Shown: piece by piece, positions 28,925 to 38,274 of the stretch
Layout: each line of letters opens with the position of its first letter
Position numbering within the stretch: position 1 is the first letter of the stretch
Source: Myxococcales bacterium
Lineage (GTDB): Bacteria > Myxococcota_A > UBA9042
Assembly (NCBI GenBank): GCA_947491025.1
Contig: CANLIC010000020.1
Coordinates: forward strand, 1 to 64,000
Direction: 5' to 3'
Length of the DNA: 64,000 nucleotides
Notes under the pieces: generated by a model
Told to the model about the DNA's origin: nothing
What the model saw: the letters and a program-made list of their open reading frames with translations, nothing else
Database searches by the model: none
Program-made: the position numbers and the translations under genes

Positions 28925-31288
28925 ATGATCAAGCGTCGTTCGGGGCTCGTCGTAGGATGGCACGCCTGGATCGCGGCCGCCACACTGCTTTTTCCGCTCA
29001 GCATCAGCGCAGCGCCGCAGACGGTGGCGGTCGAAGGCGCGCTCACCGGCGCTGGCGGTACGCCCGCAGTCGACGGCGTCCACAAGCTCACCTTTGCCCT
29101 CTACGCCGGCGAGAAAGACGCACAACCGGCCTGGAGCGAAGGTCCGCTCGACGTCCAGGTCGCCGGTGGCCGTTTCCACGTCGCACTCGGCGCCAGCAAG
29201 CCCTTTGATCTCGCCAAGATCGGCGCGGCTGGCTGGCTCGGTGTCCAGGTCGGCGGCGATCTCGAGCTGCCACGGCGACCGCTGCATGCCGCCCCCTATG
29301 CCCTCATCGCCGGCCAGCTCCAGTGCTCGGGCTGCATCAGCGCCGACGCCATCGCCAACGGCGCGATTCCGGCGGCCAAGGTCGGCTTCAACTTCGCCGG
29401 CGCTGCGACCAAGGGCGGCGCCGCGCTTGACCTCAACTGCAGCAACTGCGTGGGCGTCGGCGAGCTTCTCTTCGATGGCGACGTCGACCTCGGCGGCAAC
29501 TCGTTCAAAGCCAAGAATGTCACACTCTCCGGCGATCTCGCCGCCAAGACGGTGACGGCGGCTAGCTTCGTCGGCGACGGCAGCAAGCTCACCGGCATCC
29601 TGAGCGTCAACGGCGCCTGCCCGAGCGGCCAAGCGGTGGTGGGCATCGAGGCCGACGGCAAGCTGACGTGCAAGTCCCTGGCGTCGGTGATGCCCTCCGA
29701 CGGCCTCGACGAGATCTCGGGCGGTACCCTCGGCACCCAGTTCAAGGACCTCTTCACCGCCGGCGGCCTGCCGGCAAAGATCCCAGACAATACGGGCGTC
29801 TCGGCGCTGGCCGATCTGACGGTCGGCGATCTCGGCAAGATCGAGACCATCCGCGTCGAGGTCGAGGTCGCCAACACCGACCTGTCGGTGGTCTCCATCG
29901 TGCTGCTGCCGCCAGGCGACAAGCAGAAAGGCTTTGTGTTGTGCGATCCCTGCGGCAGCAAAGACGCCAAGTCGCTCAAGACCTCCTACCCCGACAAGTC
30001 GTCGATCAAGAGCGGCGACCTGGCGACCCTGCTCGGGACCCAGGCCAAGGGCCTGTGGACGCTCAAGGTCCTCGACACCGGCTTCTGCCTGCCGCAAGCC
30101 CCCGGCAACGCGGAACTCTGTGACACCCAAGGCAAGACCGACGGCACCCTCGTCGCCTTCCGCGTCGAGGTCGGCACGCTCTCGACCACCAAGGTCGGGG
30201 CGTTTGCGCCGCTCCAGCTCCACAAGCTCGCCACCGTGCCCTACCCCTGCGACGCCGTGGCCGAGGGCAGCATGTTCTATGACAAGGTCACGCACCGCAT
30301 CCGTTTCTGCGATGGCCAGGTCTGGCGCTCGATCGCTGACGCGTGCGGCAACGGCGTCCTCGAGCCCGGCGAGCAGTGCGACGACGGCAACAACCAGGCC
30401 GGCGACGGCTGCTCGGAGATCTGTCAGGCCGCCCTCGGCATGGGCGCCGGCAATCCCGCGACCTCCTGTGCCGCCATCCTCGAAGCCTGGAAGAAGGACA
30501 ACAGCACCGCCAAGAGCGGCGTCTACTGGCTCGACACGGACGGTGTCGGCGGCAACGCAGCGTTCCGCACCCAGTGCGAGATGATTCTCGAGGGCGGCGG
30601 CTGGACCCTGCTGTTCAACCTCGACTCCGGCGACAACAAGCGCCACACCTACGACGACGTGGCGTTCTGGACCCAGGCAGGCTCCGAGGGCGATCCCGCG
30701 CAGCCGCTGGCCAGCGGCAGCAAGACCTTGGCGTTCAGCACCCTGGGCGGCAAAGAGGTGATGATCATCGCCCATGACAATGGCAAGGAGATGGCGCGCG
30801 GCGGCTACGACCTGCTGGCGGCCTACCAGAACAAGACGCTGATGGCGCTCTTCAGCGGCGGCGAGGCGACGGTCTCCGGCAACCGCAAGTTCCAGGCTGG
30901 CACGGTCGGCGCGACCCTCAACACCAAGCGCGACCAGAAGCGTGTCGGCGACCCCTTCGTCGATCCCAACAACGGCGAGCCCTTGGTCATCAACAAGCAG
31001 AGCGGCTGGAGCTCCAACGCCAACAAGACCCGCCTCATGACGACGGCCACCAACGGCCAGTACGGCCACACCTTCTCAGGCATCGGCGGCCACCACATCC
31101 ACTCGGGCTGGGGCATGAACTTCGAGTCGGCGCCGATCGCCTCGTACTGCGACTGCACCAACCTCTACGGAAACGCCAACAACCTCGAGGGCAATGGCCA
31201 AGGGACGACGCTCGCCGGCAACGGCGGCTGTTACGATCCCGGCATCTTCAAGTTCCTGCCGGTCGACCTCGCCGTGTACATCCGCTGA
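28925..31288 (+). CDS. Secreted P-domain protein with C-terminal fibrinogen-like domain
   Basis: A 787-residue exported protein, signal peptide about 1-30. The first about 500 residues repeat the architecture of the protein at 4956-7022: N-terminal beta domain, LLFDGDVDLGG, FVGDGSKLTGI, a P/Homo-B-like domain (about 285-420; NTDLSVV, LLPPGDK) and one DUF4215 repeat (CGNGVLEPGEQCDDGN, about 474-500). The C-terminal part (about 513-787) is fibrinogen-like: SCAAILEAW, SGVYWLDTDG and CEMILEGGGWTLLFNLDSGD are the conserved start of the fibrinogen C-terminal fold, here with its own Cys set. Animal fibrinogen-related domains bind glycans and proteins. AGGAGGG precedes ATG. The stop overlaps the next start (TGATG). 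Confidence 0.85.
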   Translation: MIKRRSGLVVGWHAWIAAATLLFPLSISAAPQTVAVEGALTGAGGTPAVDGVHKLTFALYAGEKDAQPAWSEGPLDVQVAGGRFHVALGASKPFDLAKIGAAGWLGVQVGGDLELPRRPLHAAPYALIAGQLQCSGCISADAIANGAIPAAKVGFNFAGAATKGGAALDLNCSNCVGVGELLFDGDVDLGGNSFKAKNVTLSGDLAAKTVTAASFVGDGSKLTGILSVNGACPSGQAVVGIEADGKLTCKSLASVMPSDGLDEISGGTLGTQFKDLFTAGGLPAKIPDNTGVSALADLTVGDLGKIETIRVEVEVANTDLSVVSIVLLPPGDKQKGFVLCDPCGSKDAKSLKTSYPDKSSIKSGDLATLLGTQAKGLWTLKVLDTGFCLPQAPGNAELCDTQGKTDGTLVAFRVEVGTLSTTKVGAFAPLQLHKLATVPYPCDAVAEGSMFYDKVTHRIRFCDGQVWRSIADACGNGVLEPGEQCDDGNNQAGDGCSEICQAALGMGAGNPATSCAAILEAWKKDNSTAKSGVYWLDTDGVGGNAAFRTQCEMILEGGGWTLLFNLDSGDNKRHTYDDVAFWTQAGSEGDPAQPLASGSKTLAFSTLGGKEVMIIAHDNGKEMARGGYDLLAAYQNKTLMALFSGGEATVSGNRKFQAGTVGATLNTKRDQKRVGDPFVDPNNGEPLVINKQSGWSSNANKTRLMTTATNGQYGHTFSGIGGHHIHSGWGMNFESAPIASYCDCTNLYGNANNLEGNGQGTTLAGNGGCYDPGIFKFLPVDLAVYIR

Positions 31289-32505
31289 TGGCCTCCACCG
31301 CCTCCCGCGCCCAGGCCGTTGGCGCCGACGACAGCGCCGATGCCGTCGACCTCGCCGCGCTGCAGCAAACCGCGCGCCGCTTCGTCGAACGCGAGGTCGT
31401 GCCCCACCTCGAGGCATGGGAGGCCGAAGGCCGTCTGCCGCGCTCGCTCTACCGCAAGGCCGGCGACATCGGCCTGCTCGGCCTCGGCTTTCCGGAGCGC
31501 TTCGGTGGCGTGCCATGCAGCAACGCCACGGTCGTCGCGCTGGTCGACGAGCTCGCGCGCGCCGGCAGTGGCGGCCTCATCGCGGGATTGCTGAGCCACG
31601 GCATCGCCATGCCGCCCATCCTGGCCCTCGGCGACGACGCCCTGCAGCAGCGCATCCTGCCGCCGGTGCTGCGGGGGGAAGCGCTGGCGGCGTTGGCGGT
31701 CACCGAGCCCGGCGGCGGCAGCGACGTCGCCAACTTGCGCACCATCGCGACGCGCGTGGAGGGGGCGGACGGCTCGAACGCGCGCTACGTGCTGCGCGGC
31801 GAGAAGACCTTCATCACCACCGGCCTCGCCGCCGACTGGCTGACGGTGGCGGCGCGCACCGGCGGACCCGGCATGGCGGGCGTCACGCTCTTTGCCGTGC
31901 CCGGCGACAGCCCTGGCCTGCAGCGGCGCCCGCTGGCGAAGATGGGCTGGTGGTGCTCGGACACCGCCCACCTTCACTTCGACGGCGTCGAGGTGCCGGC
32001 CGCGCTCCGCGTCGGCGACGAGGGCATGGGCTTCTACGCCCTCATGCACAACTTCAACCGCGAGCGCCTGATGCTGGCGGCGATGGCGGTCGCCTTTGCC
32101 CGCGTCGCCATCGACGACGTCATCGAGTGGGCACGAGAGCGCGAGACGTTCGGCAAGCCGCTGCTAGCTCGCCAACTGGTGCGCCACAAGCTGGTCGAGC
32201 TCGAGACCGCGCAGCGCGCAGCGCGGGCTTTCCTGCTGCAGACCGTACATGCGGTCGACGCTGCGGCGGCGCAGGGCGAGGGCGAGGACGCCGCGCTCGT
32301 CGCTGACGTCTGCATGGTCAAGAACCACTGCACGGCCATGCTGGAGCACGTCGCCGGCGTCAGCGTGCAGCTGCTCGGCGGCATGGGCTACATGCGCGGC
32401 GTGCGGGTCGAGCGCATCTTCCGCGAGACCAAAGTGCTCTCGATCGGCGGCGGCGCCAGCGAGGTGCTGGCGGAGCTGGCGGGCAAGCAGCTCTGGGCCG
32501 GCTAG
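31288..32505 (+). CDS. Acyl-CoA dehydrogenase family protein
   Basis: A 405-residue flavoenzyme expected to oxidise an acyl-CoA to the 2-enoyl-CoA with transfer of electrons to ETF. The fold markers are LAVTEPGGGSDVANLRT (FAD/substrate loop), GEKTFITTGLAADWL, and RQLVRHKLVELETAQ. Glu259 in FNRERLMLA aligns with the catalytic base of the isovaleryl/long-chain acyl-CoA dehydrogenase type; the C-terminal LSIGGGASEV segment has no base in the medium-chain position. Its ATG overlaps the TGA of the secreted fibrinogen-like protein by one base (TGATG), so translation is probably coupled even though the two products act in different compartments. Confidence 0.88.
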   Translation: MASTASRAQAVGADDSADAVDLAALQQTARRFVEREVVPHLEAWEAEGRLPRSLYRKAGDIGLLGLGFPERFGGVPCSNATVVALVDELARAGSGGLIAGLLSHGIAMPPILALGDDALQQRILPPVLRGEALAALAVTEPGGGSDVANLRTIATRVEGADGSNARYVLRGEKTFITTGLAADWLTVAARTGGPGMAGVTLFAVPGDSPGLQRRPLAKMGWWCSDTAHLHFDGVEVPAALRVGDEGMGFYALMHNFNRERLMLAAMAVAFARVAIDDVIEWARERETFGKPLLARQLVRHKLVELETAQRAARAFLLQTVHAVDAAAAQGEGEDAALVADVCMVKNHCTAMLEHVAGVSVQLLGGMGYMRGVRVERIFRETKVLSIGGGASEVLAELAGKQLWAG

Positions 32506-32687
32506 CGCGCAGAAGCGGCCGGCGCGGCGCCGCGGACCGTTGCGACGGCCACGGCATGATCCATTGATGGGGCTCGCCCCACCCTTGCCACCGGCCCCCT
32601 GAGCCGGCAGCATCGCGGCGCGCCAGCAGGCGCTGCCTAGCCTGACCCGGCCGCTTCCCAAGGCCCGAACGCGAGAGCCAAACGCCG

Positions 32688-33374
32688 TTGTCAGAGTCCG
32701 GCCAGCAAAGATTGTTCTTGCTCGAGCTCCAGGTCGAACACCCATACGACCTCGCCCTCGGTCCCGGTCGGCACGAGCTGCGCGACCTCGGCGTGCGCGT
32801 CGACTTCGACGGTGAAGCGGTGACCGCCGCGTGGCTCGGACACGGACCGACGGCCTTCTTGCTGCCGGGCGTAAGGCAGCTCCGCGTCGGCGAGCCGATG
32901 CGGGTGCAGGACGGCGACCGTCTGGCCTGGGCCGGACGCAGTTTTGCCTTTGTTCGCCATGCGCTTGCCGGCGAAGAGCGGGCGCCGCCACGCGGGGTGT
33001 GCAAGAACGCCAACGCGACGGGTCACCCCCTGCCGGCGCTGCTGCTCTGCGTTCAGGGGCCTGAGCGCGGCAACTTCTATCGTGTCCGGAGCCAGTCTTG
33101 TGAATTCGGGCCCTTGGCCTACGTGCGCGGCGTGCCGGCACCGGCTCCGGCTGGCAAGGGCCGCGGGGCTGCGGGGGCCGCAGACGCGGGCGCAAGCGGC
33201 GGCGGGCAGGCGGAGGTGCAGGTGCGCGGCGCCGCCCTGTCGCTCGATGGCGGGGCTGTGGGCGCCGTCGACGCCTGGCAGCCCGTAGCCGAGGGCGGCA
33301 TGGTCGAGGTCTGGGCGCAGGGCAGCCTGCACACGCGGGCCTGTCTGGTCCGGCTCCGCGACGACGGCAATTAG
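32688..33374 (+). CDS. FHA-like beta-sandwich protein, possibly two degenerate copies
   Basis: A 228-residue protein starting with TTG 32688. The N-terminal half (about 8-95) has an FHA-like strand pattern (LGPGRHELRDLG, LLPGVRQLRVGEPMRVQDGDRL) that lacks the usual GR...S..H phosphothreonine-binding residues. After a Pro/Gly/Ala-rich linker (about 140-172) a second similar segment follows (VRGAALSLDGG, AEGGMVEVWAQG). This suggests a degenerate tandem of FHA-like folds, more likely structural than phospho-peptide binding. Shine-Dalgarno support is weak. It precedes lgt by 45 bp. Confidence 0.5.
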   Translation: MSESGQQRLFLLELQVEHPYDLALGPGRHELRDLGVRVDFDGEAVTAAWLGHGPTAFLLPGVRQLRVGEPMRVQDGDRLAWAGRSFAFVRHALAGEERAPPRGVCKNANATGHPLPALLLCVQGPERGNFYRVRSQSCEFGPLAYVRGVPAPAPAGKGRGAAGAADAGASGGGQAEVQVRGAALSLDGGAVGAVDAWQPVAEGGMVEVWAQGSLHTRACLVRLRDDGN

Positions 33375-33419
33375 CGCCAAAGGACGCGCGTCTGTGGCGA
33401 TGAGGGAGGGTAGATACTG

Positions 33420-34385
33420 ATGTTGCCTTGGTCTTTGGCCGCGATCTCCTGGGACATCGACCCAGTCATCTTTCAGCTCGGCAAGCTGGAGATCCGCTAC
33501 TACGGCCTCTTCTTTGCGCTGACCATCTACACCGGATTCTGGATCTGGCAGCGCAACGCCCTGCGCTGGGGCCACAGCTTCGTGTTCGCCGACGCCTTCC
33601 TCTGGTATGGCGTCATCGCCATCGTCGCCGGCTCGCGCCTGGGCCACTGCCTCTTCTATGAGCCCGAGCGCTACCTCAAAAACCCTATCGAGATCCTGTT
33701 CATCTGGAAGGGAGGCCTCGCCAGTCACGGCGCGACGGTCGGGCTCTTTGTCGCGGTCTTTCTCTTCGCCCGCCGCTTTGGGACCACCTTCGCCCGGGTC
33801 GGCGATCTGCTGGCACCGGCCATCGCGGTGGCCGCCGGCGGCGTCCGCATCGGCAACTTCTTCAATTCCGAGATCGTCGGCCGACCCTGGGATGGACCAT
33901 GGGCCGTGGTCTTTCATCGCCACGACCGGATGATGGGGCTGCCCGAGGCCGTCGCGCGCCACCCGACGCAGGTCTACGAGGTGCTGATGGGGTTTGGCAC
34001 CTTCGGTTTGCTGTGGCTGCTGCAGCGGATGGACATCCGCCGGGCGGGCTCGGGGCTGACCGTTGGCGTGTTCCTCATCTGCTACTTCTCGGCGCGCTTC
34101 ACGGTGGAGTTCTTCAAAGAGGAGCAGGCCGAGCACCTTCGCGACAGCTACGAGAAGGCCATCGGCGGTCAGTCCGAGCTGCTGCACATCACCATGGGGC
34201 AGTACCTGTCGATCTTGCCGGTGGTCATTGGCATTGGCCTCGTCGTCTACGCGCTGCGCCAGTCGCGCGACGCGCTGCCTGGAGCGCTCACCGACGCGGA
34301 GTTGGCCGCCCACATCGCCGCCGGCGCGCCCGCGCCAGCGCCAGCAGTGGCCGCGGTCAAGGCGCCGTCGCGGCGCAAGAAGTAG
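33420..34385 (+). CDS. lgt: Prolipoprotein diacylglyceryl transferase
   Basis: A 321-residue inner-membrane enzyme that attaches diacylglycerol from phosphatidylglycerol to the lipobox Cys, the first step of lipoprotein maturation. The family signature GGVRIGNFFNSEIVGRP lies at about 140-156, with Arg143 and Asn146 at the same numbers as the essential residues in E. coli Lgt. His103 in ASHGATVG and the RHPTQVYE motif are also present. Seven membrane helices fit the sequence. A C-terminal Ala/Pro/Lys-rich tail of about 40 residues is extra. Many proteins encoded in this window look like lipoproteins, so this gene probably serves several neighbours. Confidence 0.95.
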   Translation: MLPWSLAAISWDIDPVIFQLGKLEIRYYGLFFALTIYTGFWIWQRNALRWGHSFVFADAFLWYGVIAIVAGSRLGHCLFYEPERYLKNPIEILFIWKGGLASHGATVGLFVAVFLFARRFGTTFARVGDLLAPAIAVAAGGVRIGNFFNSEIVGRPWDGPWAVVFHRHDRMMGLPEAVARHPTQVYEVLMGFGTFGLLWLLQRMDIRRAGSGLTVGVFLICYFSARFTVEFFKEEQAEHLRDSYEKAIGGQSELLHITMGQYLSILPVVIGIGLVVYALRQSRDALPGALTDAELAAHIAAGAPAPAPAVAAVKAPSRRKK

Positions 34386-34391
34386 GCGGCG

Positions 34392-36836
34392 ATGCGCGGT
34401 CTGGCGCGTCGTGAGGGCGCCGAAGCGCAGCGGACACGGACGCGGCGGTCCTGGCGCCGGCAGCTCAAGCTCGCGTTGCTGGTCGTCGCTGGGCTTGGGA
34501 TGGCGCGCACCGCCGTCGCCGAGCCCGCGGCCAACCCGCTACCCGAAGCGCTCGCCGTCGCGCTTGGCTGTGCCCAGGAGCCCATGCGCTGCTTCGGCGC
34601 CGACGAGGTGCTGAGCGGCTGGCGCCTCATCGACGGCGCGCCCGAGAACGGCTCCTTTGTCCTGGTCTTCGAGCCAGACAAAGGCGGCGGCAGCGCTCGG
34701 TTGCGGCTGAGCCGACCTGTCGCCGGCGACGCCTTGCCGGCGCCTCGACCGACGGTCGGCGATGGCGGGATGCCGAAGGGCGCCTTGGCCGGTCGCGACG
34801 TCGTGGTGACGTTGATGCATCCCGATCCCACGGCGGGCCAGGCGCGCCGCCACGCCGAGGTCTTGCAGCTCGCCATCTTCGCGCTGCTCGACGGCGCGAC
34901 CGCCACCTACGGCTCGCTCGCCGACAAGGGCAACGGGCTCTCGGAGCTGTGGCAGACCAAGGCTACCGCGTCGCCGGCGTCGGGCGATGGCTCCGCCGGC
35001 CGATCCCCGGGGCCGCGAGGCGACATCCGCCAGCAAGCGCGGCGTTGGGATCCGGTGCTGGAGCGCCTCTCCGGCTGGCTAGCCTGGCCCGCACTGGCGG
35101 CGATGGTGTTGGCCCTGCTCTTTGGCCTGCGCGCCCTGGTCGATGCCGCCGCGACCTGGCGTGAGCGCCTCGGGCTCGTCTTGCTTGTCGCGGCCGGCGC
35201 GGCTGCACGGGCGTTGCTGCCCTTCCAGTGGGTCATGGCCTACATGGGCTATGAGCAGGTGCAGCCCGACGCCCTCGCGCTGCAGGGCGGAAAGTACGGG
35301 CCGGCGGGCCTGCTTTTTCAGCGTGCGCTCTTGGACTTCGGCGGCGAAGCGGCGCTGCAGGCCGGCCAGCGCGGGCTCGGCGCGCTGTCGCTGCTCTTCG
35401 CCGTCGGGCTGCTCGCTCGGCTGGGCGCGGCGGGTCCTGCGCTCTGGCTGTCGGCGCTGGCGGCGGCTTCCATGCCGGCGCTATGTGCTGACGCCGGCAG
35501 CGAGTCCCTGCTGGTGTTGGCGACCGCGCTACAGCTCGGCGGCGCCGGCCTGACCTGGGTCGCGCTCGGGCCGAGCGCCGGGCCCGGGGGAAGGGGACCC
35601 GGCCGCATCAGAACGGCGCACCGGGTGTGGGCGTTGGCAGGGGCGTGGCCGCTGTGGACGCTCGCCGCGTGGACCCGCCCCGACGCGTTGGTCCTGGCGC
35701 CCTTCGCCGTCTCGGCCCTCGCGCTTGCCGCAGCGCGCGCCCGCCGCGCCGCAGCCGACCCGGGACCGCCGCTGCCGTGGGCGTCGCTCGGTCTGGCGGT
35801 GGGCGGCCTGGCCATGGCCTGGACGTTGCGCACCCTCGCCCTGCTCGACGCGTTGGACCTGGAGCAGGCGCTCGGCAACACGCCGCAGGTGTTCGGCGGG
35901 CCTGCGAGCCTATGGCGGGTCGTCGGCGACGGGCTCTGGCGCAAGAACGCATGGCTCTTTGACGAGCTGACGCCGCAGCTCCTCACCATCGCGGCGGTGG
36001 CAGGTGGCGCGGCGCTGGCCGTCGACGGGCTGCGGCGGCTGCGGCGGGGGGCGGCCTTGCAGGCGCCGGGGCCAGGCCGCAGCGAGCTGCGCCTGGGTGG
36101 GGGCCTGGTCGCGTTCGGGCTGCTGGCGCTTTTGCCGGCCGCGGCAGACTTGCCGTGGCTCTCGCTGCCGCGGCTGCATGCGCCGAGCCTCTGGCTTCTG
36201 GCGCTGAGCTTCGGACCGCTCTGCGTCGGCTTGACGGCCCAGCTCGCCGCCAGGCTGCCCCGGCACCTGCAGGGCATCCTGGTCCTTGCGCTCGCCGTCG
36301 CGCTGTTGGCCAGCGAGGTGCAGAGCGCGGCGTTCCTCTACCGCTCTCGCCACGACCGCGCCGAGCACGAGGCGCTGCAAACGGCGCTCGCGCTGCTGCC
36401 CAAAGGCACAAAGCGCCTAGGCTTTCGCAGCCACCTCGACGCCCCCGACGAGCGCGTGCACCTCGGCATGCCGTTGCACCTCCTTGCCGCCCAGGACGCC
36501 AAGGGCGTGTCGCTGACGGCCATTCTGGACGGCGTCGACGCCCGCGGGCGCGTGGTGTCGGCAGAGGCGGCGTTGCCGACCTATGTCTGGCTCGGCACGC
36601 GCTGCGCCATGCGGCCGTGCGACGCAGCGGCGCCCCACCCGGCGTGTGCGCGCGCCCGCCGCGAGCTGCGGCTCAAGCCTGTGTGGCGGGGCGAGGTGGC
36701 GATGGGCGATCGCGCGCCGCCAGAGACCTTTGGCCGCCGCAGCGCGCCGTCACCGACGTGGGCACCCGACAGCGATTTTCCGTGGTGCGTCGCGCTGCCT
36801 GACGTCGAGGTCGGCCTCTACGAGGTTCTGCGCTAA
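34392..36836 (+). CDS. Large polytopic membrane protein with N-terminal exported domain
   Basis: An 814-residue protein 6 bp after lgt. It opens with a basic leader and a hydrophobic signal-like segment (about 25-43, ending TAVAEPAA), a soluble region to about 225, then about ten hydrophobic helices from 230 to 640 and a soluble C-terminal region with GTRCAMRPCDAAAPHPACARARRE. The topology resembles GT-C or DUF2298-like membrane glycosyltransferases, but I see no catalytic motif I can name. It may simply be co-transcribed with lgt. Confidence 0.6.
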   Translation: MRGLARREGAEAQRTRTRRSWRRQLKLALLVVAGLGMARTAVAEPAANPLPEALAVALGCAQEPMRCFGADEVLSGWRLIDGAPENGSFVLVFEPDKGGGSARLRLSRPVAGDALPAPRPTVGDGGMPKGALAGRDVVVTLMHPDPTAGQARRHAEVLQLAIFALLDGATATYGSLADKGNGLSELWQTKATASPASGDGSAGRSPGPRGDIRQQARRWDPVLERLSGWLAWPALAAMVLALLFGLRALVDAAATWRERLGLVLLVAAGAAARALLPFQWVMAYMGYEQVQPDALALQGGKYGPAGLLFQRALLDFGGEAALQAGQRGLGALSLLFAVGLLARLGAAGPALWLSALAAASMPALCADAGSESLLVLATALQLGGAGLTWVALGPSAGPGGRGPGRIRTAHRVWALAGAWPLWTLAAWTRPDALVLAPFAVSALALAAARARRAAADPGPPLPWASLGLAVGGLAMAWTLRTLALLDALDLEQALGNTPQVFGGPASLWRVVGDGLWRKNAWLFDELTPQLLTIAAVAGGAALAVDGLRRLRRGAALQAPGPGRSELRLGGGLVAFGLLALLPAAADLPWLSLPRLHAPSLWLLALSFGPLCVGLTAQLAARLPRHLQGILVLALAVALLASEVQSAAFLYRSRHDRAEHEALQTALALLPKGTKRLGFRSHLDAPDERVHLGMPLHLLAAQDAKGVSLTAILDGVDARGRVVSAEAALPTYVWLGTRCAMRPCDAAAPHPACARARRELRLKPVWRGEVAMGDRAPPETFGRRSAPSPTWAPDSDFPWCVALPDVEVGLYEVLR

Positions 36837-36837
36837 G

Positions 36838-36853
36838 CGCCGCTGGAGCGGCG
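36838..36853. terminator. Candidate bidirectional terminator
   Basis: CGCCGC (36838-36843), TGGA loop, GCGGCG (36848-36853). The hairpin starts two bases after the stop of the 814-residue gene and lies 15 bases from the convergent gene's end. No U-tract is seen. Confidence 0.35.
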
Positions 36854-36867
36854 AGGGCCCATCCGCG

Positions 36868-38274
36868 TCAGCGACGGCCGACCGCGACCGCGCCGAGGGC
36901 GATGGCGAACCCAAAGGCGAGCAGGAACGCGGCGTCCATCCCGAATCCGCCGCCATGGTCGCGGATGGCGACGCGGATGGGGTCGAAGAGGCCGTGATCG
37001 TCGGCGGCAGGGGCCGCTTCGGCGCCGGCGGCGACCCGTGCCATCTTGTCACGCATGGCCAAGACCTTGCGCTCCTTCTCCGGGGCCGACCAGGCGCCGC
37101 GCGCCTTGTTTTGGCGCATCATCTCGATGTAGCGATCGATATCCTTCACGGCCCGCGCTGGCTCACGCTGGTGGTAGACCTCGGCCCGGCAGTAGAAGAC
37201 GTCGGCGTCGGTGCCGCTATCGCCCTCGACGGCGCGGGCGATGGCGTCCTCGGCCTCCTTGGCGCGACCGGTGCGGTGGTAGCTCACCGCGAGGTAGATC
37301 CAGAGGCGCGGGCTCTGCTTGAGGCGGTCGCGCAGCGGCTCCAGCAACGTCAGGGCGAGGGCGTAGTCGGCCGACTTGGCCTCGCGCGTACCGCCTCGGA
37401 CGTGGCCGCGGTAGTGAACAGCGACGCCGGCGACGAACTGGGCGATGTCGTCGTCGGGGTGGGCTTTGGCGGCGACGAGCAAGCGCTCGACCTGCACGTC
37501 GCCGTCATGGCTGCCGGCGATGGCGGCGGCGGCGACGACGAGGCGGCCGAGCAGCAGCGGGTGGCGATGCTCGCGCGCCATCGGCCCGAGGCGGTCCAGG
37601 ATCTCGACGCCGCGGCTCTCGCGCATCAGGCCGTCGGTGGCGTAGTAGGCCTCGGCCACCGCCTTGGGCAACCCCTCGAAGTCGCCACCTGCCCCGGGCC
37701 GATTGCCGCCGCCAGCCCCGGCGCCGACCGCGGTGGCCTCAGCCGGCGCCTCGACCTTGGGCGGGGCGTCGGCGGGCGGCGCGACCTGGGCGACGTCCTG
37801 CCAGCGGAGGCGGTCAGGGTCGGCCTGCAACCGAGCGGAGAGGGCCGCGCACAGGGCCTTCACTTCGGTCTCGGGCGCCGCTGCGCCGGTGCTCGGCACA
37901 GCGGCCAGCTCGAGCCCGCCGCCGTGGCCGCAGGCGACACGATCCGCGGCGGAGGGGTCTTTTCCATTGCGCGCGCGGAGCGACGCCGCACCACCCGGGC
38001 ACCGCCAGTGGCCAAAGATGGCCTCGGCGGCGATCTCGGCGCGCTCCAGGGTGCAGCCGGCGAGCACCTCGCCCTCACCGAGCAGTCGGCCGACGCGCGC
38101 CTCTTGGCCGGCGGGGATGACGGGCACTGCGTCTGCCGGCGCGGCCACCATGAGCGTGCAAAGCCAAACGCTTGCCAGCGCCGACGCCGCACACGCGGGG
38201 CCGCCGGCGCTCGCGTCCGCGCGCACCTTCCCTTTCTGGGCTGCCGGAGCGCGCCCCGTCGTCGACGGCCTCAT
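36868..38274 (-). CDS. Exported TPR-like protein with C-terminal membrane anchor
   Basis: A 468-residue protein. ATG 38274 overlaps the stop of the M18 gene (ATGA) and is chosen over an open frame extending upstream. A signal segment (about 28-50) ends APADAVP. A Cys-containing N-terminal domain and an Ala/Gly-rich linker (about 165-200) are followed by tetratricopeptide-like helices (YYATDGLMRES, AVSYHRTGRAKEAEDAIARAV, YCRAEVYHQREPARAVKDIDRY). A final hydrophobic helix (about 445-463) with Arg-Arg at the end resembles a C-terminal anchor, in the position of a sorting tail but without a clear motif. Probably periplasmic or outer-surface scaffold. Confidence 0.65.
   Translation of the reverse strand: MRPSTTGRAPAAQKGKVRADASAGGPACAASALASVWLCTLMVAAPADAVPVIPAGQEARVGRLLGEGEVLAGCTLERAEIAAEAIFGHWRCPGGAASLRARNGKDPSAADRVACGHGGGLELAAVPSTGAAAPETEVKALCAALSARLQADPDRLRWQDVAQVAPPADAPPKVEAPAEATAVGAGAGGGNRPGAGGDFEGLPKAVAEAYYATDGLMRESRGVEILDRLGPMAREHRHPLLLGRLVVAAAAIAGSHDGDVQVERLLVAAKAHPDDDIAQFVAGVAVHYRGHVRGGTREAKSADYALALTLLEPLRDRLKQSPRLWIYLAVSYHRTGRAKEAEDAIARAVEGDSGTDADVFYCRAEVYHQREPARAVKDIDRYIEMMRQNKARGAWSAPEKERKVLAMRDKMARVAAGAEAAPAADDHGLFDPIRVAIRDHGGGFGMDAAFLLAFGFAIALGAVAVGRR

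Noticed and set aside
28832..31069. Minus-strand open frame over 700 codons
   Set aside because: Antisense to the fibrinogen-like gene; no recognisable domain.
32568..32581. Terminator hairpin TGGGGC-TC-GCCCCA after the acyl-CoA dehydrogenase gene
   Set aside because: The loop is only two bases, there is no U-tract, and it lies more than 60 bases from the stop.
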